From: Xestospongia muta
Lineage: Eukaryota; Porifera; Demospongiae; Haplosclerida; Petrosiidae
NCBI GenBank assembly: GCA_963693285.1
Contig: OY848926.1
Location: 1,431,001 to 1,495,000 of the forward strand
Reading direction: 5' to 3'
Length of the DNA stretch: 64,000 bases
Below, one piece after another: positions 13,394-32,592 of this stretch; within the stretch, counting starts at the first letter, position 1; each line of letters begins with the position of its first letter. The notes beneath the pieces were generated by a model. That model did not search any database and was not told where the DNA came from. It saw only the letters and a program-made list of their open reading frames with translations. A program made the translations under genes and the position numbers.

Positions 13394-15612
13394 ATGGCGA
13401 AATCCACTGAAAATCGCTGTACCTTCTTTCTCAAAGGTAAAGGACGTTATTGTCGTCTGGAGGCAGTCAAAGGGACACCATATTGTGGAGAACATATGCT
13501 CAGTGGAGGAGTAGTAAGAATAAAATTGTTATTTAGATTATATTCAAGTTGTATATAATTTGTAATTAATAGGACTCTAATTGCTCAGGAGTAAAGAGAG
13601 TTTTCTGTCCATTAGATCCATCACAGTATGTGTACATGTATCCATTGTAATATTATGTATTTTGTAGTACTGTCTATGAACATTTGATGAATAAACATTT
13701 AAGGAAATGTAATGCCGCTAAGAGACCACAACCAGTAAGATGACATCACTGATAAATGACTATAGCTCTTTTTTTAATAGACCTGCTACACTCATAATAT
13801 CAATTCAGGACTATTAGATTATATACCATCTCCTGAAGAACAGGTAGAGAGAATAAAATTGTAAGATTCACAATGTCCTTTTACTGTGCTATGTCTTCAT
13901 ATTTTTAGTTTTCTCTTCAAGAATTTAGTGAGGAGAGACTTGATGAGTTGATTTCACGAGTTGAGGCGTCTTGTGATAGTAGGTCAGATAATTATAGTTA
14001 CCAATAACATCAATTTGTGATAGAGCTATACGAAGAGATAGAAACTACAATATTAGATCATGCTGTATTAAGTGAAGAATTAGCTAATGATATTAATGGA
14101 CCTTCAGCATTAAAACATTTAAAACAACAAGTAAGATAACTCACCTTGCAACATTGTCCTATTACTTGAAACAATAGGCATCTATTATTGGTCACATGGA
14201 ACATTTAGGACTACTAGCTAAAGATATTTTTTATGTTGAATTTGGAGCAGGAAGAGGTAGCTATTGAGCTTATCTTCATGTTCTATAAATATTTCTTGTT
14301 ATTAGGTAAATTATCTCACTGGATACAATTAGCACTGTCTCAAGAAGACACTGTTCATTACACATTAGTTGATAGAGAGAATTGTAGAAGAAAAGTTAGT
14401 TGTGAAGGGTACGCAATGTATCTGACTATTATTGTAATAGATGGATCTTTTTCATCGATTTGAAAGCCAAGGACCAAAGTTTGAGAGATTACTTATTGAT
14501 ATTGAGCATTTAAACTTATGTGAGAGACAATTAACTAGCCATATAGATAATCAACTTGTTTTATAACTCTCTACTTTATTTATAGGTCATTTAGAAAGTC
14601 TTTACAATGGCTCCTATAAACATGTTGTTGGAATTAGTAAGCACCTTTGTGGAGCAGCTACTGGTAAATCATAGTACTCTGTACTCAACATCATGTTAAC
14701 ATTGTATCAATACTCAATATCAATAACCAGTACTTAGTACTCAACATCATGTTAACATTGTATCAATACTCAGTATCAATAACCAGTACTTATTACTCAA
14801 CATCATGTTAACATTGTATCATCCATTCAGATCTAACACTTCGTTGTCTTACCAGATTCCACCATGAACAGCAACAACACCAAAGTAAAACAACACTTCA
14901 TGAAAAGGAGCCAACTTTAATATCATCTAGTCAAATGTCTTGTCCTCCTCCACTTGGTGGTGTTCTTATCGCATTATGTTGTCATCAACGTTGTGACTGG
15001 AAGAGTTTCTTTGGGCGGGACATTCTGACTGAACTCGGTTTCAATGCTGTCGATTTTCATATTATCAGTCACATGACAAGCTGGGCTGTTTGTGGAGCTC
15101 GACCTGAAAAACTAGTCATGGCCACTAATGATAGTGAAGTGATTCCTGAAGAGTCCCACACTAACCCACTAATGAGCAGCGACCCCAGTAACTCAATGAA
15201 ATATAAGATTAATGAATTTATGTTAGTGGATAAAGAACCTGATGAAGTAAAGGATGATCAGAAAGATGACCATAGAACTACAACCATTGCTACTGTATCA
15301 AATCTAAGTGATCTTACTAATTCTTCTCTTCCTAAACCAGCTCCTGTTCCTGACACTGTAACACTTGTTAATGATTTAAACATGTCCTCCACCAGTGATG
15401 TCATTTCCGCTAGTTCCAAGAAAGGTTTTATTTCTCGTACCTTCAAGTATGTACCTCATATAAAGGAACCTATTGGTTTAAAATGTAAAAGACTTCTTGA
15501 TCTAGCCCGTATCTACTCACTAAGGAGGTGTGGTTTTCATTGTAAGTTGGTGTATTATGTGGACAGAACTGTCTCATTAGAAAATGTCCTACTTATAGCA
15601 GTACCTATTTAA
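13394..15612 (+). CDS. TRMT13: tRNA 2'-O-methyltransferase TRM13 homologue
   Basis: Methylates the 2'-O of position 4 in the acceptor stem of some tRNAs (TRM13 family). Eleven exons: 13394-13513, 13573-13625, 13668-13734, 13781-13843, 13909-13978, 14024-14130, 14178-14256, 14306-14394, 14441-14519, 14586-14663 and 14831-15612, giving 528 residues. The N-terminus has the TRM13 CCCH finger (CTFFLKGKGRYC then CGEH) followed by a U11-48K-type CHHC finger (FCPLDPSHTVYEHLMNKHLR then KC). The SAM-binding motif is FVEFGAGRG-like (YVEFGAGRGKLSHW). Later family blocks are SKHLCGAATDLTL, LIALCCHQRCDW and the C-terminal KRLLDLARIYSLRRCGF. A Ser/Thr-rich, probably disordered insert lies between the last two blocks. 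The ATG at 13394 (MAKSTENRC) is the first one in frame. Confidence 0.95.
14677..14830. repeat. 56-bp minisatellite in TRMT13 intron
   Basis: About 2.7 near-perfect copies of a 56-base unit (contains TCAACATCATGTTAACATTG, starting at 14685, 14741 and 14797) fill most of the last TRMT13 intron. Confidence 0.9.
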
Positions 15613-15822
15613 ATTTGCTTTATTTTTTGCGTGGGTGTTTAATATTGCTAATTTATTTTATTCATGAGAGTTTATTTGCAAGACAAGCAATTTCTACAGA
15701 AAAACAAGGGCGTGGCTGCCAAGAAGTTAAGATCAAACGCTAGCTTTGCTGATAAACAAGGGCGTGGCTGCTTGTAAAATATCTATTTAGCTTAAGAGGC
15801 TTGCTTTTTTGTGTATAAACTA
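15613..15822. promoter_or_regulatory. NEK9-like promoter with paired GC-box repeat
   Basis: A 210-base intergenic region. An 18-base direct repeat, AAACAAGGGCGTGGCTGC, occurs twice, at 15702-15719 and 15754-15771, 52 bases apart. GGGCGTGGC resembles an SP/KLF binding site. The second copy is about 50 bases before the start codon. Confidence 0.5.
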
Positions 15823-22759
<6,937 letters not shown>

Positions 22760-22950
22760 TAAGATGATATGTTGTATATAAAAACAAAGTTGTTGAATTT
22801 AAACATCACATGACCTTATAATATCAATTAAATTATGAACTGCTAATAATATCAAAATCACTGTATGTATCTTTTTACTTCACATCATGTCTAATGTTTG
22901 ATATGTAGAGGTCTATGAAATGTAAGATTACAAAAAATAAGATTATGTTT

Positions 22951-25900
22951 TTAAGTTTGTTGATCATTGAATGCTTCTTGATCATTATCCGTGGCATTAT
23001 AATTGAGTCTCATTGGATTTCTGAGGTTTTTCCTGACATTTCTTTTATACTTCTTGTAGCAGCAGTAGACAGACAAAATTATTATAAAAAATACTAACGT
23101 AAGTGTAACTCCTAGAGCACTGCCCAGCACCACAGTAAGTATTTTATCTATACATAGAAAAACAATTTCAGTAAGATGTGTTGTAATAAATATCTAATTA
23201 ATTATCTATTGAGAATCATATAAACAATAAACACATATAATCATAAATATGCCATTGTATTATTGGTTTATTGTATTACTCTTACAAACTCTATCACAGC
23301 AAACTCAATAATTATATTATACATTATTATATACTCACATATATTAGTACTAGTCAGAGCACATTGACTGGAGCTGCCAGAACTACTCGATAATGTTGCA
23401 GACAAAATGAACTCTATAGTTATTACAATAATTTGTTTTGTTTGTTAAAATTATATTTCTTGTCAGTAATTATAGTAATCTGACTTACCACAATGTATAT
23501 GTATTTTATATTGACAAGCTTCAAAATGGTGCGAGTTCTCAATAATACAGTGAGAGAAGCAAGCAAAAGAGGAATGCACACAGGAAAAGCTTGAAAATTG
23601 TAATGCCTTCTTATCATTACTAGAAAGTACAAAATTGTATTATTTGTTATATTAATTGATTTATAGTTGATATGTAATTATATTAGCTTTGAAACAATGT
23701 TTACCTGTTTAATTTTAACCAAAATTAAACAAATGCTTACTCTTCTTTTTGCTCTATTGATGAGTGTCCTGTGTATCCCTTCTGTCGACAAATTGAGTCA
23801 GCAACATTAGGTGGAAAGTTATTGTTGTAACATATACCAGACCACTTTCCTCCATAGAACACTTTCACTATTCCATCTGATAGAGTTCCTGTTTCTGCAT
23901 ATTCAATTGACACCTGACCTTCATAGGGATTTTGAGTCAAACGTTCTGAATCTATGATGTTAAATAGATACAATTTATTATATAACAACATCATTTATTC
24001 AATACACAGTAAAATATTTTGTACCTACATTAACAAAATGTGATTATAATTATAACATTTATAAACAAATAATAAAAAAACTTTAAAAAATGGATGTAGT
24101 GTTGACAATGCCAAAAAGTACCAAAACAATGTAGGCATAATACACATTGTAAACACAAATCCATACAAAATTCATACACAAGTAGCTTAGTAATAACTAA
24201 AAAGTAAGAAGCCAGGCTAGTCACTGTAAAAACTTGATTGGTTGATTTTGCCAATATTAGGTTATTCAGATCATTATATTGTTTTAATTACTATTGTATC
24301 AATGGAGTAACTATTTATAATCTGATAATATATCAGTAATAAAAACAGTATGAAGTTTACTATATCAGTTTACATTAAATAATAATATACAACCTGTATA
24401 GTCATATATTGGTTAGATCAATCTATCAATATTACAGTGTTAAATTATGTAAGGATTTGTATGGATTATGTGTATAATGTAGTATGTCTATATTAAATTA
24501 TTAATACATTACAATATTGATTAACATCACCACAACACTTACCACAGTAAACACTAATAGGCTGACAACCATTTGGTGTTAGTATAGGATCCTTCGAATT
24601 CAAAGAACATCTCAGTACGTGTGATTCACCATACTTTTTGTAATCAGAAACTATTGGACACTTAATGGCAGTAAATGAATAGGCCTTTCCGACACTAAAA
24701 ATAAAGGTATTTTTGAAGCACAAGAAAAAAATTTGTACGTTTCACATATTTTAGTATGTTAAATCTTGTTGTGTTTAGTTTGACCATTGTTTGATACACA
24801 CATTTAATTTTAGCTACACGTTGTACTCCAATACATACTTTAATATGCAAAGACATTCAATATGAGTGAATGAATAGACCCTATTTTGACTGGAAGCAAA
24901 GAAATCACACTTATATTCAGAATGTTGCCAATAATTTTATTTGAAGAATATAACATTAACAGGTGTATGTCTAATAATTTTAGACATACACCTGTTGCAG
25001 CTTCTAAACTTTGAAACATGTATTCAGTCTACTATTATTTGCATCTACTAAATTTAGTAACTTTAAAAAAACCTTATTTAACATAGTTTTATTCTTGAAA
25101 TAAAATCTTTTATTGTGCATACAAACTTTAGAAGTTATTATAGTACTCAGTAAATTAGCTAAAATATATTATTAATACATACAATTAATAATAGGCTTAT
25201 GGTACTTTAAGATTCAAAGTCTCACTTCTGACTTGCTGGGCTAAATCTACTGGCTCCAACATAGCCACGTTGACGACAAGCAACATTAGCGACTGGCTCA
25301 GTAATTCCTTTTGTATAACAAACAGACACCCAATCCATAGACCCAGTTGTTGCATTTGTAGTGAAATAAATCTGGAGAATACCATTAACCAACACATCAC
25401 CTAAAATATATTCCCCTAAAGAGAGTATAAGATAGACAATATATAGATGTTGCTATATCATATAATGTTAATTAGAGTGATCTAGCAGTGTTAGTAAAAT
25501 TTCAGGACTTAGTACTAGGCTACAGTATAGGTAGCCTGGTATTAATCCAGACTAACACACAACTAGTAATATAACTGGTGATTTAATGGTTTAATGTAGA
25601 TTATGTAGTTAGTACAATTTTAGGACTCAGTACAATATAGGTAGCCTGGTATATAAGAAACTTTATTTTAAACCTTTTTTAAGAATAATATGATGGCAGT
25701 ATTGCTGTTAAGGTCATTCTAACCGATTTGTGGACATTATTTGGTTGTATGGACTCTACAAACTACACTGAAGAGTATATGTGGAACCATAGCAACAGCC
25801 TAAATCCACATATTAGGAATTAAATTGCATTAGCTATATATAAACAATCAATCCTACACACTTATATAGCAATCAAATCAGTATGATGCTTACTTTTCAC

Positions 25901-26785
25901 AATCAAAACATAGAGAGACTGTGTTAGTTACATGGTGAAAGTCAAAAAGAATTCGACACATTATTGAAGATTTAAAAACCAAGAAATCCTTACTTTGCCA
26001 ATGCTATTTAGGTGTGGTCTAGTCTAGCATTATTACTGCCCCTTTGGTTAGATAGGAAGGGCCTTGGGACAAGCACATGTAGGAGTTGTATAGCCTGCAA
26101 AAATCTTGCAGGCCATTGAAATGTCTTGTGTACTAAAGAGCGCCTCATTTTCACTTAATGTCTATTCTATGTGAGTTACCAATGGGTAGTCAAATCCTTA
26201 AAGCTCCTTGAAACTCTGCTATTGAAGTAGTTTGTGATACGAGGCAGTGCTAGTTGATAAAAGACTGTCTGTACTTCTATTCAAAAGATCCTTACTACAT
26301 CTATGGCATGTCACAACATTTTGCATTTTTTTATTCTCTTTACACATATTCCAGTCTAAGTATGCTCCACCAATATTTGCATTCCTGCTGTACAAGTCTT
26401 ATATACACTTGCTCCCAGATCCTTCCTTTCTAAACAAAAAAAGGTGGGGGAGACCCAGAGTATATAGATGTGGTGAAATACTGCATAAGGTGGGATATTC
26501 GAAAGTCAGCTGCATCAGAGTCTATGAATTAACATTGAAGCAATAACCTTCATCTAAATAGTCTAAATACTGTCCCTCTCTCTCTACATACACACACACG
26601 TATAACCACAATATATACTGAGAACATCATCAATTTTCATTTCACCAGTACTAGTAATAATATAGTCTAAATGTATATATATAACAAATGGCAGTTTCAG
26701 CTATTAATATCTTCTTACCTGATGAAGTGCCCAAAACAAAAGAAAAGAATATTGCAAATTTAATTGTTCTTTTCATCGTAGACAT
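22951..26785 (-). CDS. SRCR receptor A (two SRCR domains, one TM helix)
   Basis: Scavenger-receptor cysteine-rich membrane receptor; ligand unknown. Seven minus-strand exons: 26719-26785, 25226-25415, 24543-24694, 23741-23951, 23489-23619, 23339-23413, 22951-23147, giving 340 residues. In order: signal peptide (MSTMKRTIKFAIFFSFVLGT), SRCR 1 split over exons 2-3 (DWVSVCY, NVACRQRGYVGA, then YGESHVLRCSL), SRCR 2 split over exons 4-5 (WSGICYNNNFPPNVADSICR, then SSFACFSHCI), a Ser-rich stalk (LSSSSGSSSQC), a membrane helix (GVTLTLVFFIIILSVYCCY) and a tail ending NDQQT. Two exons per SRCR domain is the group A gene organisation. It is subclass I with F and G, and tail-to-tail with the NEK9-like gene, with only 191 bases between stops. 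The long first intron contains duplicated non-coding sequence. Confidence 0.9.
24222..24439. mobile_element. Short TIR element (family 2) in SRCR-A intron
   Basis: Begins CACTGTAAAAACTTGATTGG and ends with the inverted complement (...CTATCAATATTACAGTG). About 218 bases, non-coding, in the intron between exons 3 and 4 of SRCR-A. Copies at the same intron position exist in SRCR-F and SRCR-G, so the insertion predates those duplications. Confidence 0.7.
25416..26718. other. First intron of SRCR-A, shared with F and G
   Basis: No SRCR exon here. A stretch at about 25,900-26,540 is clearly homologous to 46,090-46,570 and 54,290-55,030, the first introns of SRCR-F and SRCR-G. It has scattered coding-looking fragments broken by stops and could be an old decayed element or exon set. 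I cannot name it. Confidence 0.5.
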
Positions 26786-26910
26786 GATCAGCCAATTACT
26801 TAGAAAACAGAAGGAGAATGTCGCAAGGGCTAGCGCTTGCCACGATATTATCACGTGATTGGTCATGATGCGGACGAGTTGTAAAGAGCAGTTATTTCCG
26901 CTACATAGTT
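26786..26910 (-). promoter_or_regulatory. SRCR-A promoter with CCAAT/E-box
   Basis: About 65 bases upstream of the start codon the plus strand reads ATTATCACGTGATTGG (about 26847-26862). On the gene strand this is CCAATCACGTGATAAT, a CCAAT box abutting a CACGTG E-box. It is followed by GACGAGTTG. The same block precedes SRCR-F and SRCR-G. Confidence 0.6.
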
Positions 26911-27091
26911 TTGATTCCTACATTCCTTCCAATTTTTAAAACGTTTTTATTACTCGTAGTGCATCTAGTGTTGACCAGTTTAACTGCAAATTCATCAAAT
27001 ATATACGCCACTGAACATTTTTTGTTCTGACATTCTTATTGGAATTAACAATACACCTGCTTTTACAACATACTAATTGATGATAACATTA

Positions 27092-27353
27092 TACAGATGG
27101 AGCAGAAAAAATTGGTAATACAATCTATAGCACCAATCTAAACCGTCAATGGTAATTCTAATATAACAGATAAAATAATAATGTTGTATATTTATAACAT
27201 GAACAAGATCTAAAACTAGTTCCTATAGATAAATAGCATCAACAAAAACACAAAGGGTAGATAAATATGTCTATATACTAACCTAGCCTCTAAATATCTT
27301 TGAATTTTTTAATTATTTTACAGAGAGGGAGTTAGCTACAGTTTCATGGAGTG
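27092..27353 (+). pseudogene. NEK9-like 3'-end fragment (copy 0)
   Basis: Decayed copy of the last exons and introns of the NEK9-like gene (parent about 22,400-22,660). It starts near the exon 26 equivalent and stops at a disrupted copy of the last exon (gagagggagttagctacag). Only intron-exon landmarks remain and no open frame is kept. It is cut on the right by a TIR element. Confidence 0.65.
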
Positions 27354-27358
27354 ATACA

Positions 27359-27777
27359 CACTGTAAAAACTGATTGGTTGATTTAACCAATATATGGTTA
27401 TACAGTTGTATGATACAAACTGAAAATAAACATAATATAGTTTTCATGACTGTTGTCTATTGGGATTGATTACTTATCAAATGAAAATACTTTTATACAA
27501 ACAGAAGGCAAACATAACATAGCTTAATACAAATAGTTTTGATTAGTATCGTCTTATGGGATTGATTACTTATCAAATGAAAATACTTTTATACAAACTG
27601 AAGGGAAACATAACATAGCTTAATACAAATAGTTTTGATTAGTATCGTCTTATGGGACTGATTAATTATCAAATGAAAATACTTTTTTTTTATTTTAAAA
27701 ATCATAATTAGTTCTAAACAGTTTGCATCATGCAATCTATATAAACATAATATTGATTAAATCAATTTTTATAGTGT
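27359..27777. mobile_element. TIR element (family 2) with internal tandem repeat
   Basis: Left end CACTGTAAAAACTGATTGGT, right end ATTAAATCAATTTTTATAGTG (inverted). The interior carries about 2.6 tandem copies of a 96-base unit (unit starts near 27462, 27558 and 27654). Non-coding. Confidence 0.65.
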
Positions 27778-27825
27778 GCAGTTCCCTACATTTCCTACCA
27801 TTATATATTTTAATTCTTCCTAGTT

Positions 27826-28733
27826 ATTTAGTCAATTACTACCTCCATTGTTAACTGCAGTGCAAGTCAAGGAGGGATCCTTCAATCAGAGATTAATCCA
27901 TCACCTACTGATGATGTTAATACAAAGTGAGACAGTAAATAACCTGCATTTTAATTAACTTTTTTTCTCTCTTTCAGATCATTTCTCTATCATTTGGATG
28001 GCCAGTCCTTATTACTTGCTCCAGTAGCTTGGCCATTACAAGAGAGAATTATACATGTAAGATTCCATTGAATAATACACATATAGTTTACCTACTTTGT
28101 CAAGAACTATTTGTTTATTTTGTTGGTACATACTTTATAGGTTGCCCTTGGATACGATCATGTAATTGTCGTCACATGTGATACTACTGTATATAGTTGG
28201 GATGAAAATGAGCATGGTTAGGGAATGGTTCGATCTGATGCCAATTGGTATGGGAATTGAATTATAAATATTTATTTTTCATCTTTTGAATAAATAGTTT
28301 TGACCAACAGATCTAGAGATCACTCTTCAAAGTCGGGGAGAGAATGGATGAGACAGTTGTAGGTGTTCACTGTGGTTTAGATGCCACCGTTTTCATAACT
28401 GAAATAGGTAGACTGTTTGCTTGTGGCAAGTAAGTAACAAATATAGTCTTCAAAGGTTAACAATTGATTCAACCTGTATAAAATCCATTTGACCCATACT
28501 ATATCATTTGCAGTAATGCTGAAAACAAATTAGGCCTCAATCAACAAGAAACTTTTATTATGCATATGAAGAAATTACTAAACAAAGTATGTCATAGTTA
28601 TCTTTCACAATGATATACAATATGTCTCCTAGCAACAACTACAAGTGCCCTATGTACTTATACTTACCCCTGTTAAAGAGCTTGGCAAGCACCGTATTGT
28701 TGATTGTTCCACCCACTCTGCTTTTCTTACTTT
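27826..28733 (+). pseudogene. NEK9-like kinase/RCC1 fragment (copy 1)
   Basis: Copy of parent 18,075-19,445: the end of the kinase domain, linker and parts of RCC1 blades, with the same intron positions. It is broken by small indels and by a deletion of about 460 bases relative to the parent at 28216-28219. The exon coding for YSWGENEHG joins directly to the later GTGSDAN exon. Not expressible as a kinase. Confidence 0.85.
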
Positions 28734-28739
28734 TAATGT

Positions 28740-29422
28740 ATTAATTAAAGGTTATTAAGAGCATATGGGATTATCTATACATATACCACAGCTAATCTAG
28801 TAATTATTCTACTTGATCTACTCAATGCAAAAGACACATAGTTTTACCTGTATCTACATTGTATTTATCATAAATACTTCTTTATTTCCAGTATGTAAGA
28901 AGTAATAATAAAATAATGACCATTAATCCTTTCATTGTATGTAAGTGAAAATTACTCTTTCCCTAGTAATTCATAACAATATTCAGTGCTGTGAATAAAG
29001 TGAGTTTTGTAATGTTAAACTTTGATGAAGTTATAAAGTGTCTGTATTATGTATACAGCTTCCATGCCATGCTCTCTAACGCTAACACAGCACTTTCATA
29101 TTGTATTTCATTATTAGCTCCGCCCATTTTTAGGACTTGGGAAGGTTTACAGGTGGGGCTGAGAACAAGAATTAAAGCTGTGAAACACTTAATAATGGTA
29201 GATAGGCACTTAAGTCTATAAATTAAATCGTTGGGAAGTACATGACATAATAGATTAAATACGGCAGCCATTTTACCCAGCCATTCTGAACATAATATTT
29301 TTCAACCTAATCAGCAATAATCACATGATGATAACTAAATAAAGAATAGTCTAAAAAAGAAATGAGGGAACTTATGGATTTCACTTGTCACTTATAATCA
29401 GTGATAACAATTAAAGTAAGCA
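28740..29422. other. Spacer between NEK9-like fragment and SRCR-B
   Basis: No gene recognised. The part from about 29,118 is homologous to 60,010-60,310, the 3' flank of SRCR-H, and marks the border of the B/H duplication. Confidence 0.5.
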
Positions 29423-31578
29423 TCATCGATTGTTATTTTCAATAATGGGATCATAATTTCTACGACAACGAAAACGTTTGATGATCACAATTACAATAAT
29501 TATATAAAGGACTAAGACGATGACTGAAAGAACGACCAAACCAACTATATATCCAGTGTCATTGTGAGAAGGACCTTAAGTAGAAAACACACCGTTGCTA
29601 TAATATCAAATAATTATAGAAACATACATGTAGTTGGTGGTGTATTATAAGCACATTCTGGTTTACTTCCAGATGATAAGATATCCTTATTGGCTGTATT
29701 AAAAACTATAATACCATGTGTAATAAAAGTGTTAAGTCATCTAATTAAAAATGCTTACTACATGTTATTTTATAGTTTGGACAATGCTGTTTTGATGGCA
29801 CACTAGAGCAATTTTTAAAGCAGGAATAAGACTCATCCCCACATTTGATAGCTTTAACATCCCATGAGAAAGAGGACCCACTGTAAAGATCATATTATAA
29901 TTAATGTTCATAATTATTAATATTTATTATACTCATGCTACTATATAAATTAATGTTACGTACATTTCTTTGTATCCGCCTTGATATAAAGCATTAGTGT
30001 ATCCAAGTTGACGACAAGCACTATCAGCTGCATACTGATTAAAGGATCTGGCACATACTGGAAGCCATTCATTATCATAATACAAATAAAGTATTCCAGA
30101 TGAATTAAGATAGCTTGTATCATTATATAGATAGATTTGACCGCTGTATGGGTTATCAGTTATGAAGCAAGTTTCATCTATTAATTAAAGAAAGAAATAT
30201 ATCATTGAACATATACAGTATGCACTGAATATCAATAAGTATCATGTACTAGTAATTAAAAACAATTGTCTAAGTTGTTATATCTGACACCATAGGATAT
30301 TTAACTACACATGTATTCATATACCCACCACCCACCTACACACACACACACAACACATGCACAGACAGATACTGGTAAATCCTAGGGCATATTCTAAACC
30401 AACTATGTTAACTAAAATATAAATCCATCCTCTCTTTTACTGACCACAAACAAGATAGACAGGATCTTGAGAACATTTTTGTTGCTGTATACTCCCTTCA
30501 CATCTTAATAGATGTAATTGACCATAATCTTTGTAGTTCCCATGATCAGAACAGGACACATTAGTATATGAGTACTCAATATTAGCATAGCTACATATAA
30601 TGTAAAATAAATCAGTAATTAATCAATTTATTAGTTAATATATGTAATATATCACTGTAAAAATTGATTGGTTGCTTAATCAATATATGGTTATATAGGT
30701 TGCATGTAGTAAACTTATTTTGATGCAAAAAAGTAAGCAAAAAACTATTTCTATTATTAATGTAATAATCATAATACTATTGTGATAAATAATATACTAC
30801 AGCTTATGTAACTAATGATTAGAACCAATAATTATTTTTTTGGTACTTTGCATGCAAACTAAATAATGTTTATGAATAGATTAATATTACTTAATATTTT
30901 TAAAAGCGTTGTAGTGGTAAATATACAACAAAAATAATTACAGTAGAAATGTTTGTTGTTAATATTGTAGTTAAAGAAATATCTGATTGCAGCAGCAGTA
31001 TCTGCACCATAAAAACTGATTGGTTGATTAAACCAATGTATGGTTATGCAAGTTGCATGATCCAAACTGAAAATAAACATATTATAATTGTGATTACTAT
31101 TGTACTATGGAATTGATTGTTTCTCAAATAAAATGTGTTTACTTCTTTTTAAAAATCATTATTAGTTCTAACATTTGTAAACAGTTTGAATCATGTAATC
31201 TGTATAACTATAACTATATTTTTACAGTGATATAGCTATACAATATAATAACAAATTCCCTTACCTGTTTCCTTTGCGATAATTATCATAACTGCAGTAT
31301 CCCATTTGTCTACAGGCTGCTGCAGCTGCTCCATCATTGAACTGGTTATAACAGACTGGGAGCCATTCATTAGCTTCTGTAAGGAATACTTCTAGTATTC
31401 CATTATATTTGTAAAAGTCACCAAAGTGATTTAGCCTGACATCTCCATTTTGTTGACAAATAACTCTACTAATTAGTAGGAACTGCACCAAAAACAAAAT
31501 AGCTGCAAAAGACAACAGTAATACTGCAGTATATTACACTTAATCTCAAGAAAACTCACCTAACGTTTTCTTGAACAT
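29423..31578 (-). CDS. SRCR receptor B (two SRCR domains, one TM helix)
   Basis: Seven minus-strand exons: 31560-31578, 31265-31502, 30445-30590, 29964-30177, 29759-29880, 29628-29705, 29423-29574, giving 322 residues. A 19-nt first exon (MFKKTL) joins exon 2 to complete the signal peptide (AILFLVQFLLISRVICQQ). SRCR 1 has VCYNQFNDGAAAAACRQMGY and LHLLRCEGS. SRCR 2 has GILYLYYDNEWLPVCARS, DSACRQLGYTNA and CFKNCSS. A stalk (LSSGSKPEC) is followed by a membrane helix (IVGLVVLSVIVLVLYIIIVIV) and a short basic tail with YDPI, a possible YxxPhi sorting signal. Cumulative intron phases equal those of gene A. It is the prototype of subclass II and the closest relative of the broken gene H. Ligand and function are unknown; recognition or adhesion is inferred from the family. 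Confidence 0.9.
30653..31229. mobile_element. TIR element (family 2) in SRCR-B intron 2
   Basis: Ends CACTGTAAAAATTGATTGGT ... TTTTTACAGTG, about 577 bases, between exons 2 and 3 of SRCR-B. A second internal copy of the left end (about 31004-31070, AAAACTGATTGGTTGATT) suggests nesting. Confidence 0.7.
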
Positions 31579-31655
31579 TGTAGTTTGATGAACAATGATA
31601 AGATGGGTGTGGATTTATGGTTATTTTAATTAAACTTAATATTAAGAGTCTTCAA

Positions 31656-31800
31656 AATGGCTGCTGGAAGTTCTACTAGTAAAGTTAAAATTATCTCTGT
31701 AGATGGGGATTCTCAAAATGAGAAGTAACTCTAGTTAATGAAAAATTAGTTGTTGTTGATTTCTTTTCTAAACACTTATCTCTAGACCTTAGATCTAAAT
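31656..31800 (+). pseudogene. Thioredoxin-like first exon, decayed
   Basis: Reads MAAGSSTSKVKIISVDGD from an ATG at 31656, then is interrupted. The following frame (KLVVVDFFSK) resembles the beta strand before the CGPC site of thioredoxins. A second copy lies at 62,793. It is divergent from SRCR-B. Frame shift and loss of the donor mark it as a relic. The family call rests on a short stretch only. Confidence 0.45.
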
Positions 31801-31830
31801 TCTTGAGTGCATGATGCACAGTCAAAAGGG

Positions 31831-32010
31831 GTGCTTCTTGGTGTAACTTGACTGATGATGTAACAACATGTCCTATGATGACATCAATATGTGTCATAGA
31901 GTTAATAATGTTAGGTTTAGTTTAGGTCTTAGGTGATGTCATCAATATGATGACATCACACATGTCATTTCATTATGATGCCATCATAGTCAAGTTACAC
32001 CAAGAACCAC
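31831..32010. mobile_element. 180-bp MITE-like element, family 1, copy 1
   Basis: Left end GTGCTTCTTGGTGTAACTTG; the right end is its inverted complement with one mismatch in the first bases. 180 bases long, interior non-coding and rich in TGATGTCATC palindromes. No clear target-site duplication can be read. Confidence 0.75.
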
Positions 32011-32383
32011 CCATCAATAGTCTTCCCTAACATACTTAGTAAGCAATTTAAAGTCAGTCAATTAAAGCATGTTAGGAGAGACTACTTACCGCATCATACG
32101 TGCAAGAGTTTAGCAATCCTGGTGAAGGAGGTTGCAGTTATGATTAATGAAGTTCATTGATTACCATATAGTCATCACAGTTAAATATTTGGTTTAATTT
32201 TATTGATTGTTTTTAGTTCTCACATAAACCACTAGAATAAACTATAGAAATGGACAGACACACACATATACATAACACATGGTCATAAATGATTATAGGA
32301 CTGTCTGGCATGCTGTGGGTGCCAGGTAGTTAAAAACTGATTGTCTGCTCCACTTTCAACTAGTAAAATAAGTATATTTATCA

Positions 32384-32592
32384 CAGTTACTCTCCAAATA
32401 GTGTGAACCAGGTGTGTGAGTACATCACAGTCACTCTCCAAATAGTGTGAACAGTATGTGAGTACATTGTAGTCACTCTCCTAATAGTGTACACCAGTGT
32501 GAGTACATCACTGTCATTCTCCTAATAGTGTACACCATGTGTAAGTACATCACTGTCATTCTCCTAGTAGTGTGAACCAGGTGTGAGTACAT
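32384..32592. repeat. ~43-bp minisatellite
   Basis: Five imperfect copies of a unit containing CACTCTCCAAATAGTGTGAA and GTGAGTACATCA. The rest of 32,011-33,025 shows a single family 2 TIR end at about 32,835 and nothing coding. Confidence 0.85.

Noticed and set aside
22952..23097. Plus-strand hydrophobic open frame
   Set aside because: Antisense of the SRCR-A TM exon.
23423..23632. Leucine-rich minus-strand frame that could pass for a membrane helix
   Set aside because: It is the wrong frame of SRCR-A exon 5; the spliced frame gives SSFACFSHCI as in the paralogues.
25900..26540. A transposase or other gene in the first introns of A, F and G
   Set aside because: Coding-like patches do not form a continuous frame in any copy and no motif identifies them; kept only as a conserved block.
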